From Lingula anatina (Eukaryota > Brachiopoda > Lingulata > Lingulida > Lingulidae), in assembly GCF_001039355.2 (NCBI RefSeq), contig NW_019775481.1, positions 247,934 through 311,933 on the forward strand: 64,000 bases of DNA, read 5' to 3'. Of this stretch, positions 12,481 through 22,760 are shown in pieces (the stretch's first letter is position 1; each line of letters starts with the position of its first letter). Made by a program: the position numbers and the translations under genes. The notes under the pieces were generated by a model. That model made no database searches and was not told where the DNA came from. It saw nothing but the letters and a program-made list of their open reading frames with translations.

Positions 12481-12629
12481 TGTAGTATCTGTCTTAAACA
12501 AATAGGGTGATTTTCAGTCCAACAAAATCGATTGGGTCCAGCAAATTTTTCATTATTGCCACTCCAAATGTCCAGCCATTCTGAAAAGTTTTCAGCATGT
12601 CTGTTATAATACAGAAGTAATAAATTTTC

Positions 12630-13120
12630 CAAACCTTTATCTCTTACCTTCAATAGCAGTTAACACACACCTACACATCACAACCTTTACATTACACTAA
12701 AGCTGAAGCATTTCTCATAAAAAAACAGTTGCTCTACATATCATTTACTAACTTCAAAATATAAATTTGAATACATAATTTTCACTATGGTAACACCTCT
12801 TTACAAAACTTCATCTTCCCAAGTAGAATGTCTATAACCATTAAAAATATTTTCCATAATTTTTTATAGTTAGAATTCCTCAACTTAAAAATCCTATCCC
12901 TATTCCTAAAAACATTAACTTTATATCAAAAGAATCAAAATATAGTTTCTTCATTTGTTCACATTGATTAGATATGTTTAAAATAGATAAAATGGGCACA
13001 TTTAATATAGTTTCGTATAGCAACACCTATTTACAAAACTTCATATTTCACAAATAAAATGCCTATAACCATTGAAAATATTTCTTCTGATCTCTTATAG
13101 TTAGAATTCCACCACTTTAA
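12630..13120 (-). repeat. Second copy of the Helentron leader region
   Basis: The sequence repeats the 10965-11345 block in the same order ('caatagcagttaacacac', 'gctgaagcatttctcata', 'ttagatatgtttaaaat', 'tatagcaacacctattt'), with a partial third repeat of the last phrases near 13.2 kb. It is diverged by substitutions and indels. On the minus strand it keeps the leader donor (TTGAAG then GTAAGA), so it could act as an alternative leader exon. Confidence 0.6.
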
Positions 13121-13657
13121 AATGTCATCCTTCTTCCAAAAAAAAGTAATTAAATAAATAAATAGATAAATAAATAAAAACTAGAAAAAATAATCAAAAT
13201 TTATTTTTTTTCATTTGTTCACATTGATTAGATATGTTTAAAATGAGTAAAGTAAGCATATTTTTATACTGTATCTTCACTTCCACTACTTCCTTCATTA
13301 TTAAACATTTTTGTCACTAAAATATCCTTAAACTATAGCATATTTCTAATTATTCAGCAAAAAATATTACATTATAATTATTTCTGAAAATGTTTATATT
13401 ATTATTTCATATATAGCAATAAGGAATCATATTCATCCTTCATCTGTTCACATTAAATAAAGTAAACACATTTAAAATACATTATTAGTACCACCACCAT
13501 GACTGCTTGCACTACTCTTGGTTTTCAAAGAAAATATTAAACTCACCCTTATACCTTGTTTCCTGCAAAAGTAGCTGTTATTTTCCTTCTATAAACTAAC
13601 ACAGTGGGTTGACTAGAGAGCGTCCTCTGTTTCTACAGGTATCAGACCACCTCTAAG

Positions 13658-14424
13658 CTTCACTTTTTCACTGACTGATATGAAGATTGAGGCAACATTT
13701 ATACAGTACAAACAAAGACCTCTCTCATAACAAATGAATTCCAGTTAAATTATACTGCACATAATGTTATCAGTTTCATACATATGTTAAGTGTCACTTC
13801 AGGTAACACTATGTCCAGTAAGAAACAACAGACAAGTTTCCCCAGTTTGATATGAAAATTAAACTTTGAGAAGTTTTAGATAAGGCACAATGTAACAGTC
13901 ATAATATAATATAATTTATGCAACAACATCAGACACATTACCATTAATTGTGTGGTTGCATGATCCTATATGACTTACTCTCATTTATAAACAGTAAAAT
14001 ACCCTGTGACAAATTAACATAACCTGAAATAAAGATATTTCATTAGTATTGTTTTTGACAATATATGCCTGAAAGTATAAAAACACCCCTGAAGTGTAAG
14101 TTTAAACCCTCAGGTATGAGGCTGAGGTGAAAGTGATTTAATTTTACTGACTCAACTCTCAAACTTCCCTGTTTATAAAATGTGACTAAAGGTATGAGCA
14201 TCACTTTTTCTAGATTTTTCACTAAAATACAGGGAGTTTAAAAGGAAAAAAAAAACACTTATTTGTTGCCTAGGGGTGATACACTGAGAGTAACAATTAA
14301 AATTGTAAGGGAAGCCAAATATTTGTACTTTCAAACTATTACATTAATTATAATTTTAGTTCAATAAAAAGTCCTGTATTCACAATCATACTGCAACATT
14401 GGATTTAATTATGTATAAATCAAA
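13658..14424. repeat. Tandem duplication, unit A (767 bp)
   Basis: The unit begins 'cttcactttttcactgact' and is followed directly by a second copy beginning at 14425 with the same order of sequence. No reading frame or known family was recognised. It is AT-rich and may be Helentron 5' flank or unrelated. Confidence 0.8.
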
Positions 14425-15629
14425 CTTCACTTTATCACTGACTGATATTGAGATTGGGGCAACATTTAAACAGTACAAATAAAGACATCTCTCATAACAA
14501 GTGAATTCCAGTTAAATTAAAATAATAAGAATTTATTCAGCTTTGAATGTTACAATCTAACATTGTTCGCTGTCTAGGCTACCACAGAATCTTCCATATT
14601 GTGCTTACATAAAAAGAAAATGCTACTTCAATGTGCTGCTAACTGTATATACTGTGATATTGCTTTAAGTGATTTATGATCTTGAGGGTTGAGGAGTATG
14701 AATATTTTCTGATCAATGCCTGCTAATAATTTTGTCTCACAGTATTTGGGAGGGAACTGAGCATATTTTGTCGCTCTATTTAGTATTTACAACAAGTGAG
14801 GAAGAAATTTTTCTCGTCCTCTATTTCCGCTTTACAGCTTGTGCAGGTTCTTTCTTCCAGGGGGATTTTCATGTGCCTGCCTCTCTCTATCATCAGCTCA
14901 TGGTCACTAATTCTCATTTTGGCAATGCATTTTTGTCTGAGCTTGTGGAATTCATTATACTGCACATAATGTTATCAGTTTCATACATATGTAAAGTGTC
15001 ACTTCAGGTAACACTATGTCCAGTAAGAAACAACAGACAAGTTTCCCCAGTTTGATATGAAAATTAAACTTTGAGAAGTTTTAGATAAGGCACAATGTAA
15101 CAGTCATAATATAATATAATTTATGCAACAACATCAGACACATTACCATTAATTGTGTGGTTGCATGATCCTATATGACTTACTCTCATTTATAAACAGT
15201 TAAATACCCTGTGACAAATTAACATAACCTGAAATAAAGATATTTCATTAGTATTGTTTTTGACAAAATATGCCTGAAAGTATAAAAACACACCTGAAAT
15301 GTATGTTTAAACCCTCAGCAACAGGCTGAGGTGAAAATGATTTAATTTTACTAACTCAACTCTCAAACTTCCCATTTTACAAAATGTGACTCAAGGTATA
15401 TGCATCACATTTTCTAGATTTTTCACTAAAATATGTGGAGTTTAAAAGAAACAAAAAAACACTTCTTTGTTGCTTAGGGATGATACACTGACAGCTACAA
15501 TTAAAATAGAAAAGGAAGCCAATATTTGCACTCTCAAGCTGTTATATTATTATGATTTTAGTTCAATAAAAAGTCTTGTATTCACAGTCATATTGCAACC
15601 TTGGATTTAATTATGTATATATCAAAATA
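14425..15629. repeat. Tandem duplication, unit B, interrupted by a LINE
   Basis: This is the sister copy of 13658-14424. It is collinear with it except for 438 extra bases at 14520-14957, a LINE fragment. The two units differ by scattered substitutions, so the duplication is not brand-new and is unlikely to be a pure assembly artefact. Confidence 0.8.
14520..14957 (-). mobile_element. 5'-truncated LINE insertion (C-terminal end of reverse transcriptase ORF)
   Basis: The minus strand encodes about 60 residues containing KLRQKCIAKMRISDHEL, IERGRHMKIP and CTSCKAEIEDEKNFF, the C-terminal His/Cys region that follows reverse transcriptase in many invertebrate LINEs. The frame then decays into stops. 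The 3' end is an AT-rich tail (AATAAATTCTTATT). The sister unit at 13752 is an empty site, which fixes the ends, with ATTA at both junctions as a short target duplication or microhomology. It is dead on arrival: no polymerase core remains. Confidence 0.75.
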
Positions 15630-16260
15630 TGCCAAACATAAAAATATGCCATTGTAAAATAATAATATTTTGTAACTCAATGAAACTATTTCCTCTCTTT
15701 AAAATGCACTTTAATTCAAATTTCTATTATATAATTTCAATACATCTCAAAACAAATCATTTCATGTTACATACAAAATAATATTTCAAAATACTTATAA
15801 CTTCTTTCTTTTGCTTAATACAAATGGAACAGAAATACGTAAAGTAAGTGAATTATGTTCTACCAAAATTGTCCAACAGTATGCATTTTATTAGTCTTTA
15901 TGAACTATTCGAATTTCCTTTTTCATTTGTCAAACTAAAATAAAGCATTCCATTATCAGAAAAAACAATATGTGTAACTAAAATGGCACAGCAATTTACT
16001 TCTGTCATATACCTTTCAATAATTTACTTTATACAAAACAACTTATACCACAATGAACGTGAATTATTAGCAATTATTAAAACACATCCCTTAACAAAAG
16101 ATTAACATAACACCATGTAATGATTTTATAAATCAAATTCCTTAAAAATTAGCTTTAAAACTTCATTAAAATACCTTACATGTATTATTTCTGTTATGTT
16201 GAAAGGAATTCCTGTGTGCCCATCTCTTTAGATTACATATAATCTCAACTTGAACACCCT
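15630..16260. other. AT-rich non-coding DNA
   Basis: I see no supported gene, RNA or repeat family in this stretch. It ends at the first assembly gap. Confidence 0.5.
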
Positions 16261-16543
16261 NNNNNNNNNNNNNNNNNNNNNNNNNNNNNNNNNNNNNNNN
16301 NNNNNNNNNNNNNNNNNNNNNNNNNNNNNNNNNNNNNNNNNNNNNNNNNNNNNNNNNNNNNNNNNNNNNNNNNNNNNNNNNNNNNNNNNNNNNNNNNNNN
16401 NNNNNNNNNNNNNNNNNNNNNNNNNNNNNNNNNNNNNNNNNNNNNNNNNNNNNNNNNNNNNNNNNNNNNNNNNNNNNNNNNNNNNNNNNNNNNNNNNNNN
16501 NNNNNNNNNNNNNNNNNNNNNNNNNNNNNNNNNNNNNNNNNNN
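16261..16543. other. Assembly gap (283 N)
   Basis: An unbroken run of N. Reading frames that appear to cross it are meaningless. Confidence 1.
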
Positions 16544-17282
16544 AAATGAAAACCCTTGTTTACTGCATTTCCTGTATAGCTCGTCAACCACAACACTACA
16601 AATGGTGTCCCCCCTCCTTCTTTTTTACCATACGAATGTGCTTACTCCAGCTGGTGGTACAATACCAGGAGGCGGTATCGCCTCTCTGATCCTCTAGTTT
16701 TGAGTTAGAATTCGAGATTAGTAGTGTCAAAGCGGCGCTGTATGCTGACGATTTTTTCACGGGTAATTATTTGGACGATGTGCTGGAAGGGAATGATATC
16801 ATAGAGAGGATACTAAGGTCGGACTGAGGATAGTCGCCATTAGTTTTTTGAGTCGGTGATAGATGGCTTTTTTTTTTTGCACAACCTAGTGAAAAATCAC
16901 CAAGGAGAAGGCAAATAAAAAAAAAATCCTAGAAGAAAAAGTGGCTAATTCTTACAAATAGAACCAAAAACATGGGACTTTCAAAAGGTTATTATAGACC
17001 AAGACAGCACTTAGAACATTTATAAAATGAATTGGAGTACATGTTACAGCTGAAAAAATTAACTGGGCCAGTAAATAACTGCATTAAAGAAATTTCACTG
17101 AAGCAATCCAAAATTTACTGGCAATCATGTAAACTGTTATACCATGGCACTCAACAAATTATTTATAGGTTTTGAATTTTTTTCCACATGACAGTAGCAT
17201 AAAATTTATGTCCACTTTTGAAATGTGTGGTCAGTTAGATGACTGAAAATATTTTAAAATGTCATGAAGGAGCACTAATAAT

Positions 17283-17882
17283 TTAATGGAGTCTCTGTTG
17301 GTCAGTCTTATCCAGTTTCTTCGCCAAAAAGGACAACTCAAGTGAGACTTTCTTCAGGGCCTTTTCTTCTGCCTTGCCAATGCCATACCACTCAGAAAAG
17401 AGAGAACCCTGTAGGTTAAAAAAAAAACACAATGATAGCATTATGAACTAGTTACTAGTATCCACGTAGACATTGTGGAATTACGCAGTGAAGTTTAATG
17501 TGTCTTGCTATGACTTGACTGAAATAATGTTCACCACGTAAATGAACAATTAACAACTGATTCATGATCAAAGGCTTATAACCCCAAGAAATTGTACTTA
17601 TTACAAGAAATTATTTAAATTTGCACTGGTTCCTACTCTTCTGACAGCACAAAAAAGGGATTTCAGAGAGGCCAGTTGCTAAAAGGAAAATGCCCAAGGT
17701 TGTTGTATTTTGAAATTGGTGAAAAATTTTTTAAAAAGTATACTGTTGTTAGTGAATGTTTAATGCATCGTAGGCATTATGACAAAAGTAACTTACCCCA
17801 GACACACTGACCTCCTTTTTTTCAATGATATTTAGTCCAGCCTGAGCATTATTCATATATTCAATGCACTCTTCTCCCATAT
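17283..17882 (-). CDS. Last two exons of an unidentified minus-strand gene
   Basis: Exon 17797-17882 follows the acceptor CTATTATAG, is phase 1 on entry and ends at a GTAAGT donor in phase 0. Exon 17283-17408 follows CTACAG and ends at TAA. Together they read ...MGEECIEYMNNAQAGLN... and then GSLFSEWYGIGKAEEKALKK to a charged, helix-prone C-terminus ending QQRLH. An ATG lies two bases into the first exon, so a 69-residue protein with a spliced leader is possible; otherwise upstream exons are missing. A reading frame at 17988-18086 has splice-like edges but its phase does not fit this exon. I do not recognise the family. Confidence 0.5.
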
Positions 17883-18086
17883 CTATAATAGAAGAAAAAA
17901 ACTCGAGTAGTGTTTAGGTATGCATGTCAAATTCATTATCAATTTTGAGTGAATTTCTGTTTCAACACTGCAAGATGAAATATTTACTTTCAAGTAATCA
18001 ATAAACCTTACTAGAGTTCTATTCTTTTGTAACCACCAAGGCAAAGCTTCTTTCATAAAATGAACTGAAACATCCAAGCTTGCCAC

Positions 18087-19365
18087 CTAACATGCCAAAG
18101 TAGTAAGGTATAATTACAGTAGAGAAGCAAGTGCCCCTAAATTATAGAGGTGTTGTACACAATGAGGTGTGTCTTACACACCTTGACTCAAAGGGAGATG
18201 TGTAGTGAGATAACAGGTTAAGTAATTGGTGGAGCCTGTGTGAACTTAAAACCTTAAAAAGGAAGCACCATGATTCATGTGTTCTCTTTTCAATGGTTTA
18301 ATAGGAATTAAAACATACATATGCAAAAAGAAGACTAAATAAGTTTAAAATAACTACACCAAAGACACTGTAAAGTCTAACTTATAACTCTGTTATAACT
18401 CCTTGGTATCACTGACTTGGCACCGTTCGAGTTACGATCATGTTAAAACGCTGGCTTGATTTCAATGATATTTTTATGCGTCATAATCGTAGCGTGCACA
18501 CGGTTAACAAAACCTATTCACAGAGGGTAAATAAACGGGGTGAAAAACAGCCTTTCACAAAGGCAAAAGCGACAAAACACTCATCGACAACTCTAAGCCA
18601 ATCAACACGCACTTTAGTGGTAGGCCTATTATTGTTTTGTATTTTAAGTTTTGTACTTAACAATTTGTCATCTTGTGACGATCGAAGTGACCAGCTAGTG
18701 TATGTATGGTTAACACCGCCGAGCATCATAACGGCATCGTTATTTCACCGGTTCAGTCAAAGCTAAGATCCAAGTCTATCCGGTCAAAGCAAAAGATGTC
18801 ACGTGGTATGTACCTGGTAGAGTCTATAAAGATTTTTAGGTCATTTGAGAGCAATCTTCTTGTACCGGGATACATAAGACTGATGACTTGAATCATTCTT
18901 GAGTTTTTTTTCGTGGGGTGGAAAGGATGTAATTTGGTGTTAAAACAATTAACAGACGTCACAGTGTACGTGGCGGGGTTAAGTTTGATTATTTGGTGAT
19001 AATGGTTGTATTTTGTCTCTCTATTTTAGCAACATCACCAGACTGGCGTAGCAGGCACAGTTTCCAATATACGCGGAGTTAAGAAAGGCACTTGGCGTCT
19101 ACTGTCAAGCTTAAGACTTCTGTAAAAACAGCTAAACCACAGGGTTTGGATACTAAAATTATAGCTGTAGAGAAAAAACATTTTGCAGTTTATTTACACA
19201 TCTATTTTAAATAACGTGACGTCACTTGTCGCCTTCTTGTCGTATAGAGGACACTGAAATCACGGAGAAAGGAAAAACGACTGCACTGTCCTTGTACATT
19301 ACATTATAGTGTAAAATTCAACTGTTTCAAATACATCTGTTATGACAACCTACTAACGTTGTAAT
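18087..19365 (+). promoter_or_regulatory. Probable promoter and leader of the 19366 gene
   Basis: This stretch has more CpG than its surroundings. It contains a palindromic CRE (TGACGTCA) at 19217-19224, about 140 bp before the ATG, a second ACGTCA near 18955, a TATA-like TCTATAAAG near 18822, and a strong acceptor (CTCTCTATTTTAG) ending at 19029 that could open the exon carrying the start codon. The transcription start cannot be read from sequence alone. No coding exon was supported here. Confidence 0.4.
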
Positions 19366-19844
19366 ATGGCTGAGAGACGAGGAAACTTGCAGACAGGGAA
19401 AGATTGTTACATGTTGGATGATATTACAGACACGTATGGCGGACATGTTAGGCCAAATACAACAACTTCATTAGACGGACCTTCTGGTGGAAACTATTTT
19501 ATACCAGCATCACCAGCCCTTACAAATTTCTTGCAGATACCATCCCCCGTTGGATCATCAGAAGGACGCTTAGTCACAGCACCATTTTTGAGGCCGTTGA
19601 ATGACTCTGCAAACATCAGTCATGCTTCAGGAGGATTTGTGCCGCTAGTAATAACACCACAGAGGCCATACCCACAGCATACATTGGGGATCAGGCCTAC
19701 GCCGTTATTCACCAGGGGTGTATCTAGCATGGTCGCGCCTGTAATAACGGCCACGTTACCCTTACTTGGGTCATCAGAACTACAAGGTCACATGCCTGAG
19801 TCTAGTTCTACAGAGATGATAAGAAATTTACAGTTGCTACAAAG
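19366..19844 (+). CDS. First coding exon of an unidentified gene (Pro/Ser/Thr-rich N-terminus)
   Basis: An ATG in good context opens 159 codons (MAERRGNLQTGKDCYMLDD...) ending in phase 2 at AAAG with a GTAAAT donor. Composition is rich in Pro, Ser, Thr and Gly with no predicted domain, signal peptide or membrane segment, the look of a disordered N-terminus of a nuclear or regulatory protein. The C-terminal part (STEMIRNLQLLQ) is helix-prone. The exon sits just after a CRE-bearing, CpG-richer region, as expected of a first exon. I could not find the next exon in the following 12 kb, and the integrase exons at 31.8 kb do not fit in phase. Family unknown. Confidence 0.55.
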
Positions 19845-20059
19845 GTAAATATAGACAATAAATTCAGCTACTCTCTCTCTCCCTTTTTACATGCACTTTT
19901 ACTTTACTTGTTCATTTTATTTCCCTAGTTAGTGCGAGATAACAAATGTAGACCAGGTCATGGGATCCAGGCATTCAAGTACAATAAGAAATGACACAGT
20001 GTTACAAATGGTTTACCATTCTGAGTTGTATCAAATAAGTTAATCGTTTAGATGAAGCT

Positions 20060-20290
20060 TGGACCTAAATAGAGAAGGACAAGTAACGCGGAGAAAGATC
20101 AAAGGATAATCGGCTTAGCGCGAGCTCTTCGCGAAACGATGTGCGTTCGGATCACGTGACCTCCCGTACAGGTAGCGAGCATATCGCGGCTGTTGATGAC
20201 TTTTTGTGTCATTTGGACAGGTAGCTGGTGATAACGCGAGGAAAACGTTCGGGTGGATGAGTCAAGACACTTATAGAGATAAAATGTAAG
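20060..20290 (+). promoter_or_regulatory. CpG-rich patch with possible non-coding exon and donor
   Basis: Dense CpGs (taacgcgg, gcgcgagc, tcgcgaaacg), an E-box in TCACGTGAC near 20153 and a good donor (AAAAT then GTAAGTAC) at about 20286 suggest an alternative promoter or leader exon. Its relation to the 19366 exon is unknown. Confidence 0.3.
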
Positions 20291-20573
20291 TACAATTTCT
20301 TTTGCTATTTTGGATGCTAGATGAGAATAAGGTATGTTTGTTCATGGAGGAATTCAAAATGCCCAATATGGTGAAGGCAATCGTGTTTGTTGCCGTAAAA
20401 TGAGTGTTTAAAATTGTACAACTGCGGTGTCGAATACTTGTCTTTAGCTATGATCCGATAGAAAAATATTTCTAGTCTCGAAATTTTACCTCTATGTAAA
20501 GAATTAGCCTAAGATGCGGCAATAATTTAACCTCAAATCGTGTTTTGAATTAAAATGACGCAATTCTTCTCCG

Positions 20574-20981
20574 TGAAGTGAACCCGAGTGGCTAAAGTCA
20601 CTTATTCTTGTGATAACTACAGTCTAACTAGCAGTGATACACATAAAGGCGGCTGTCACGCCCTGATCAGGGGCGTAGACCGCTTACCTTATATTCCACT
20701 TATAGGAATCCTGGTACGTCCTCACAACCGCTCCATGATCAATATCCACTATGGCACTATTGCTGAATGTCAGCTATAGTGGTATAATTAAGTAGGTATG
20801 GTATTGGTCAAGGAATGCTCGCAGATTGTGGATTTGACGCCCAAGGTGTGTTCTGTCCGGTGTCTCGTAGTCGAGTGATAGTCAATTCATATCACGCGCT
20901 TCCTCAGCGTGTGTCGACACCTGGATGGCGCTTCTTCAAGACAGTCCACAACCGTAATATACTGGTTCACAATCACAACAT
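20574..20981. repeat. 0.4-kb dispersed repeat, copy 1
   Basis: This block from 'tgaagtgaacccgagtgg' to 'ttcacaatcacaaca' is repeated almost base for base at 30639-31045. The sharp, collinear ends suggest a transposed element. No terminal inverted repeat was seen, and the family was not recognised. A 63-codon frame in both copies is a by-product of similarity (see rejected list). Confidence 0.8.
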
Positions 20982-22320
20982 TCCCCCCCATTTTATAATA
21001 ATTTTTTTAAAAAAGGACCATCCCAATTTTGCCTATTTTCTAAAAAGGGAATACATACGTTTAAAAATTGAAGGACCAGCCTTGAAATGCTTGAACTTAT
21101 AAAAATTTTAATTTAAAAGATTGTTATAAAAAGATTCCCCAAATTCCTTTTAAAACAATATCCCCGAATTCCTTTTAAAACAATATCCCCGAATTCCAGC
21201 CTATTATATGTTTAAACAAATGGGACCAGCCCATTAATTTAAATGTTATAGTCTTTGGGGATATTTAATAAAATGGTCTCTGGTTTAACTCTGTATGTTT
21301 TTGGAGAGAGTCAATTTAGAATTTAACTACAATCTCCAAGCAGAGTATCAACCAGATTTCGGATCATCACCTTTGGCTGAATAAATGAAAATAAATGGCA
21401 TTTTTTATTTATTCACCACAGTTAACTTGCATTTCTTCCCAATTCTCAGTCAAGGGAACCTCTCCATTTGCATACTGGACTAGATCCCCTGTATCAGGAC
21501 TTATACCTAATTCATCCAATTTGGAGAATACCCAGATTTTGATTTATGCAAAGGAAAAGTGCAATTGTGCAATAAACATATAAATAAAATATATATATTA
21601 CATATACACAAATATATACATACATACATATATACATTTTTTTATGCAGGTATTCATCCAAATTGTAAATGAAACTGAGCAAAATTAGGAAAATGCTAAC
21701 TTATTTTGGTGATTCTCCCTCTGAGGCATTGAACTGTTAGAACTACCAAATGAAGTATTCCTCACCAGAACTACCAGAATTCAGATGTTAGCAATCTTTT
21801 CTGATTGTAAGTCTACTCTCCCCAAACAGGTAGCATTTAGATTGGTGAGTAAACCTCACTATGTTCAGTAGCTCTTGGGGGTTGATACTGTACCAATTGC
21901 AGGTATGGCCAACTCTGATGGTTCAGCCAAAACCCTTTCAATATGACAATTGCACCCTCACAGTCCAAGTCTCAGATAAAAAGTTACTTCCCGGTCAAAT
22001 GATGTGTATACAGAGGTTGAGAGATTTTATGAAAAAAATAAGATAAGGGATTTCCTCCCCAAAAACTTTTTTTTTAATAGAAAGTTATTTTGCTGCTTTT
22101 AAGTTTTAAATGATTTGTTTATTGATAAACTCCAGCTTAAATTCCAAACTATTTTTAAGTCTACATTTCTTAAATATTTTGATGTGCAATATATTTTTAA
22201 TATGCACAAACACACAAATATAAATATAAATTTACAAATAAGGACTTACACATTTACTGCAAAACTTAAACCTTTATACTGTACCGGAAGAAATAAACTT
22301 TATAAATAAATATTTATTGT
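20982..22320. other. Non-coding stretch with a short tandem repeat
   Basis: Near 21135-21200 a unit of about 26 bp containing 'aattccttttaaaacaatat' is repeated two to three times. The rest is AT-rich with no supported gene and may include remains of the Ty3/Gypsy element to the right. Confidence 0.4.
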
Positions 22321-22324
22321 ATTT

Positions 22325-22760
22325 TGTGTATCTCTCTAAAACCTCCTTCAGATCAGTGACATGATAAGTGAAATAAGACTTTCCTTTGACCAGAATATCA
22401 TCTAGATATGCAAATTCTGTCTTCCATATGGAACCCCTCTGTAACAGACTTACAAATCTAGAGATAACGGGGTATTAGTGAGCCCTTAACCCCTTTTCTA
22501 GTCATTGTTTTGCCACAAAAGCAGTTATTAACTGGTTTCCTATTGACCTCTACTGTCTAAAAACAGAATTGCCGTCAATTTTAGAAACTCAAGTTTTCCT
22601 GCTAATGTATTTAGGCAATCTTCCATAAGGGGAAGAGGAAATGTCATTCACCATCACATAATTAGGTAGTACACGATGATAATAACACCACCACGCACTA
22701 CTGTCACATTTTCTGATAAAAAATAAAGCCGAATCCCAATCAGATATTGACTTTTACTAC
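22325..22760 (-). pseudogene. Decayed Ty3/Gypsy-type reverse transcriptase
   Basis: On the minus strand, frames interrupted by stops and shifts still show the polymerase in order. Decayed equivalents of the WxSxxxxVxKxDGS start appear near 22.72 kb, then KIDG, then GLRAH..PVISRFVSLL near 22.48 kb, and a clear active-site block EFAYLDDILVKGKS near 22.38 kb with the YxDD-type motif followed by a helix ending LKEVLER. This order is that of Ty3/Gypsy (or related) retrotransposon reverse transcriptase. Stops and frameshifts show it is long dead. No LTRs, protease, RNase H or integrase could be assigned with confidence around it. Confidence 0.6.

Larger units (their letters stand above)
1853..13120 (-). 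mobile_element. Helentron (Helitron2-type rolling-circle transposon), limits uncertain
   Basis: The minus strand encodes, in order, a cysteine-peptidase-like ORF1 and a Rep-helicase-endonuclease protein, the set described for Helentrons as opposed to canonical Helitrons, which lack the endonuclease. Both proteins are interrupted by short GT-AG introns. All catalytic motifs of the large protein are present and its main exon of about 4.5 kb has no stop or frameshift, so the copy looks young or recently active. The span covers the coding part plus a duplicated leader up to about 13.1 kb. Neither terminus was found: the true element may be longer on either side, and later insertions sit in its 5' part. 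Confidence 0.8.

Noticed and set aside
16166-16596. Reading frames spanning the N runs (16.2-16.6 kb and 34.3-35.1 kb)
   Set aside because: They consist mainly of unknown bases.
17883-18086. Frame with MKEALPWWLQKNRT as a third exon of the 17.3-17.9 kb gene
   Set aside because: It leaves in phase 0 while the next exon needs phase 1; joining gives an early stop. It may still be an exon of something else.
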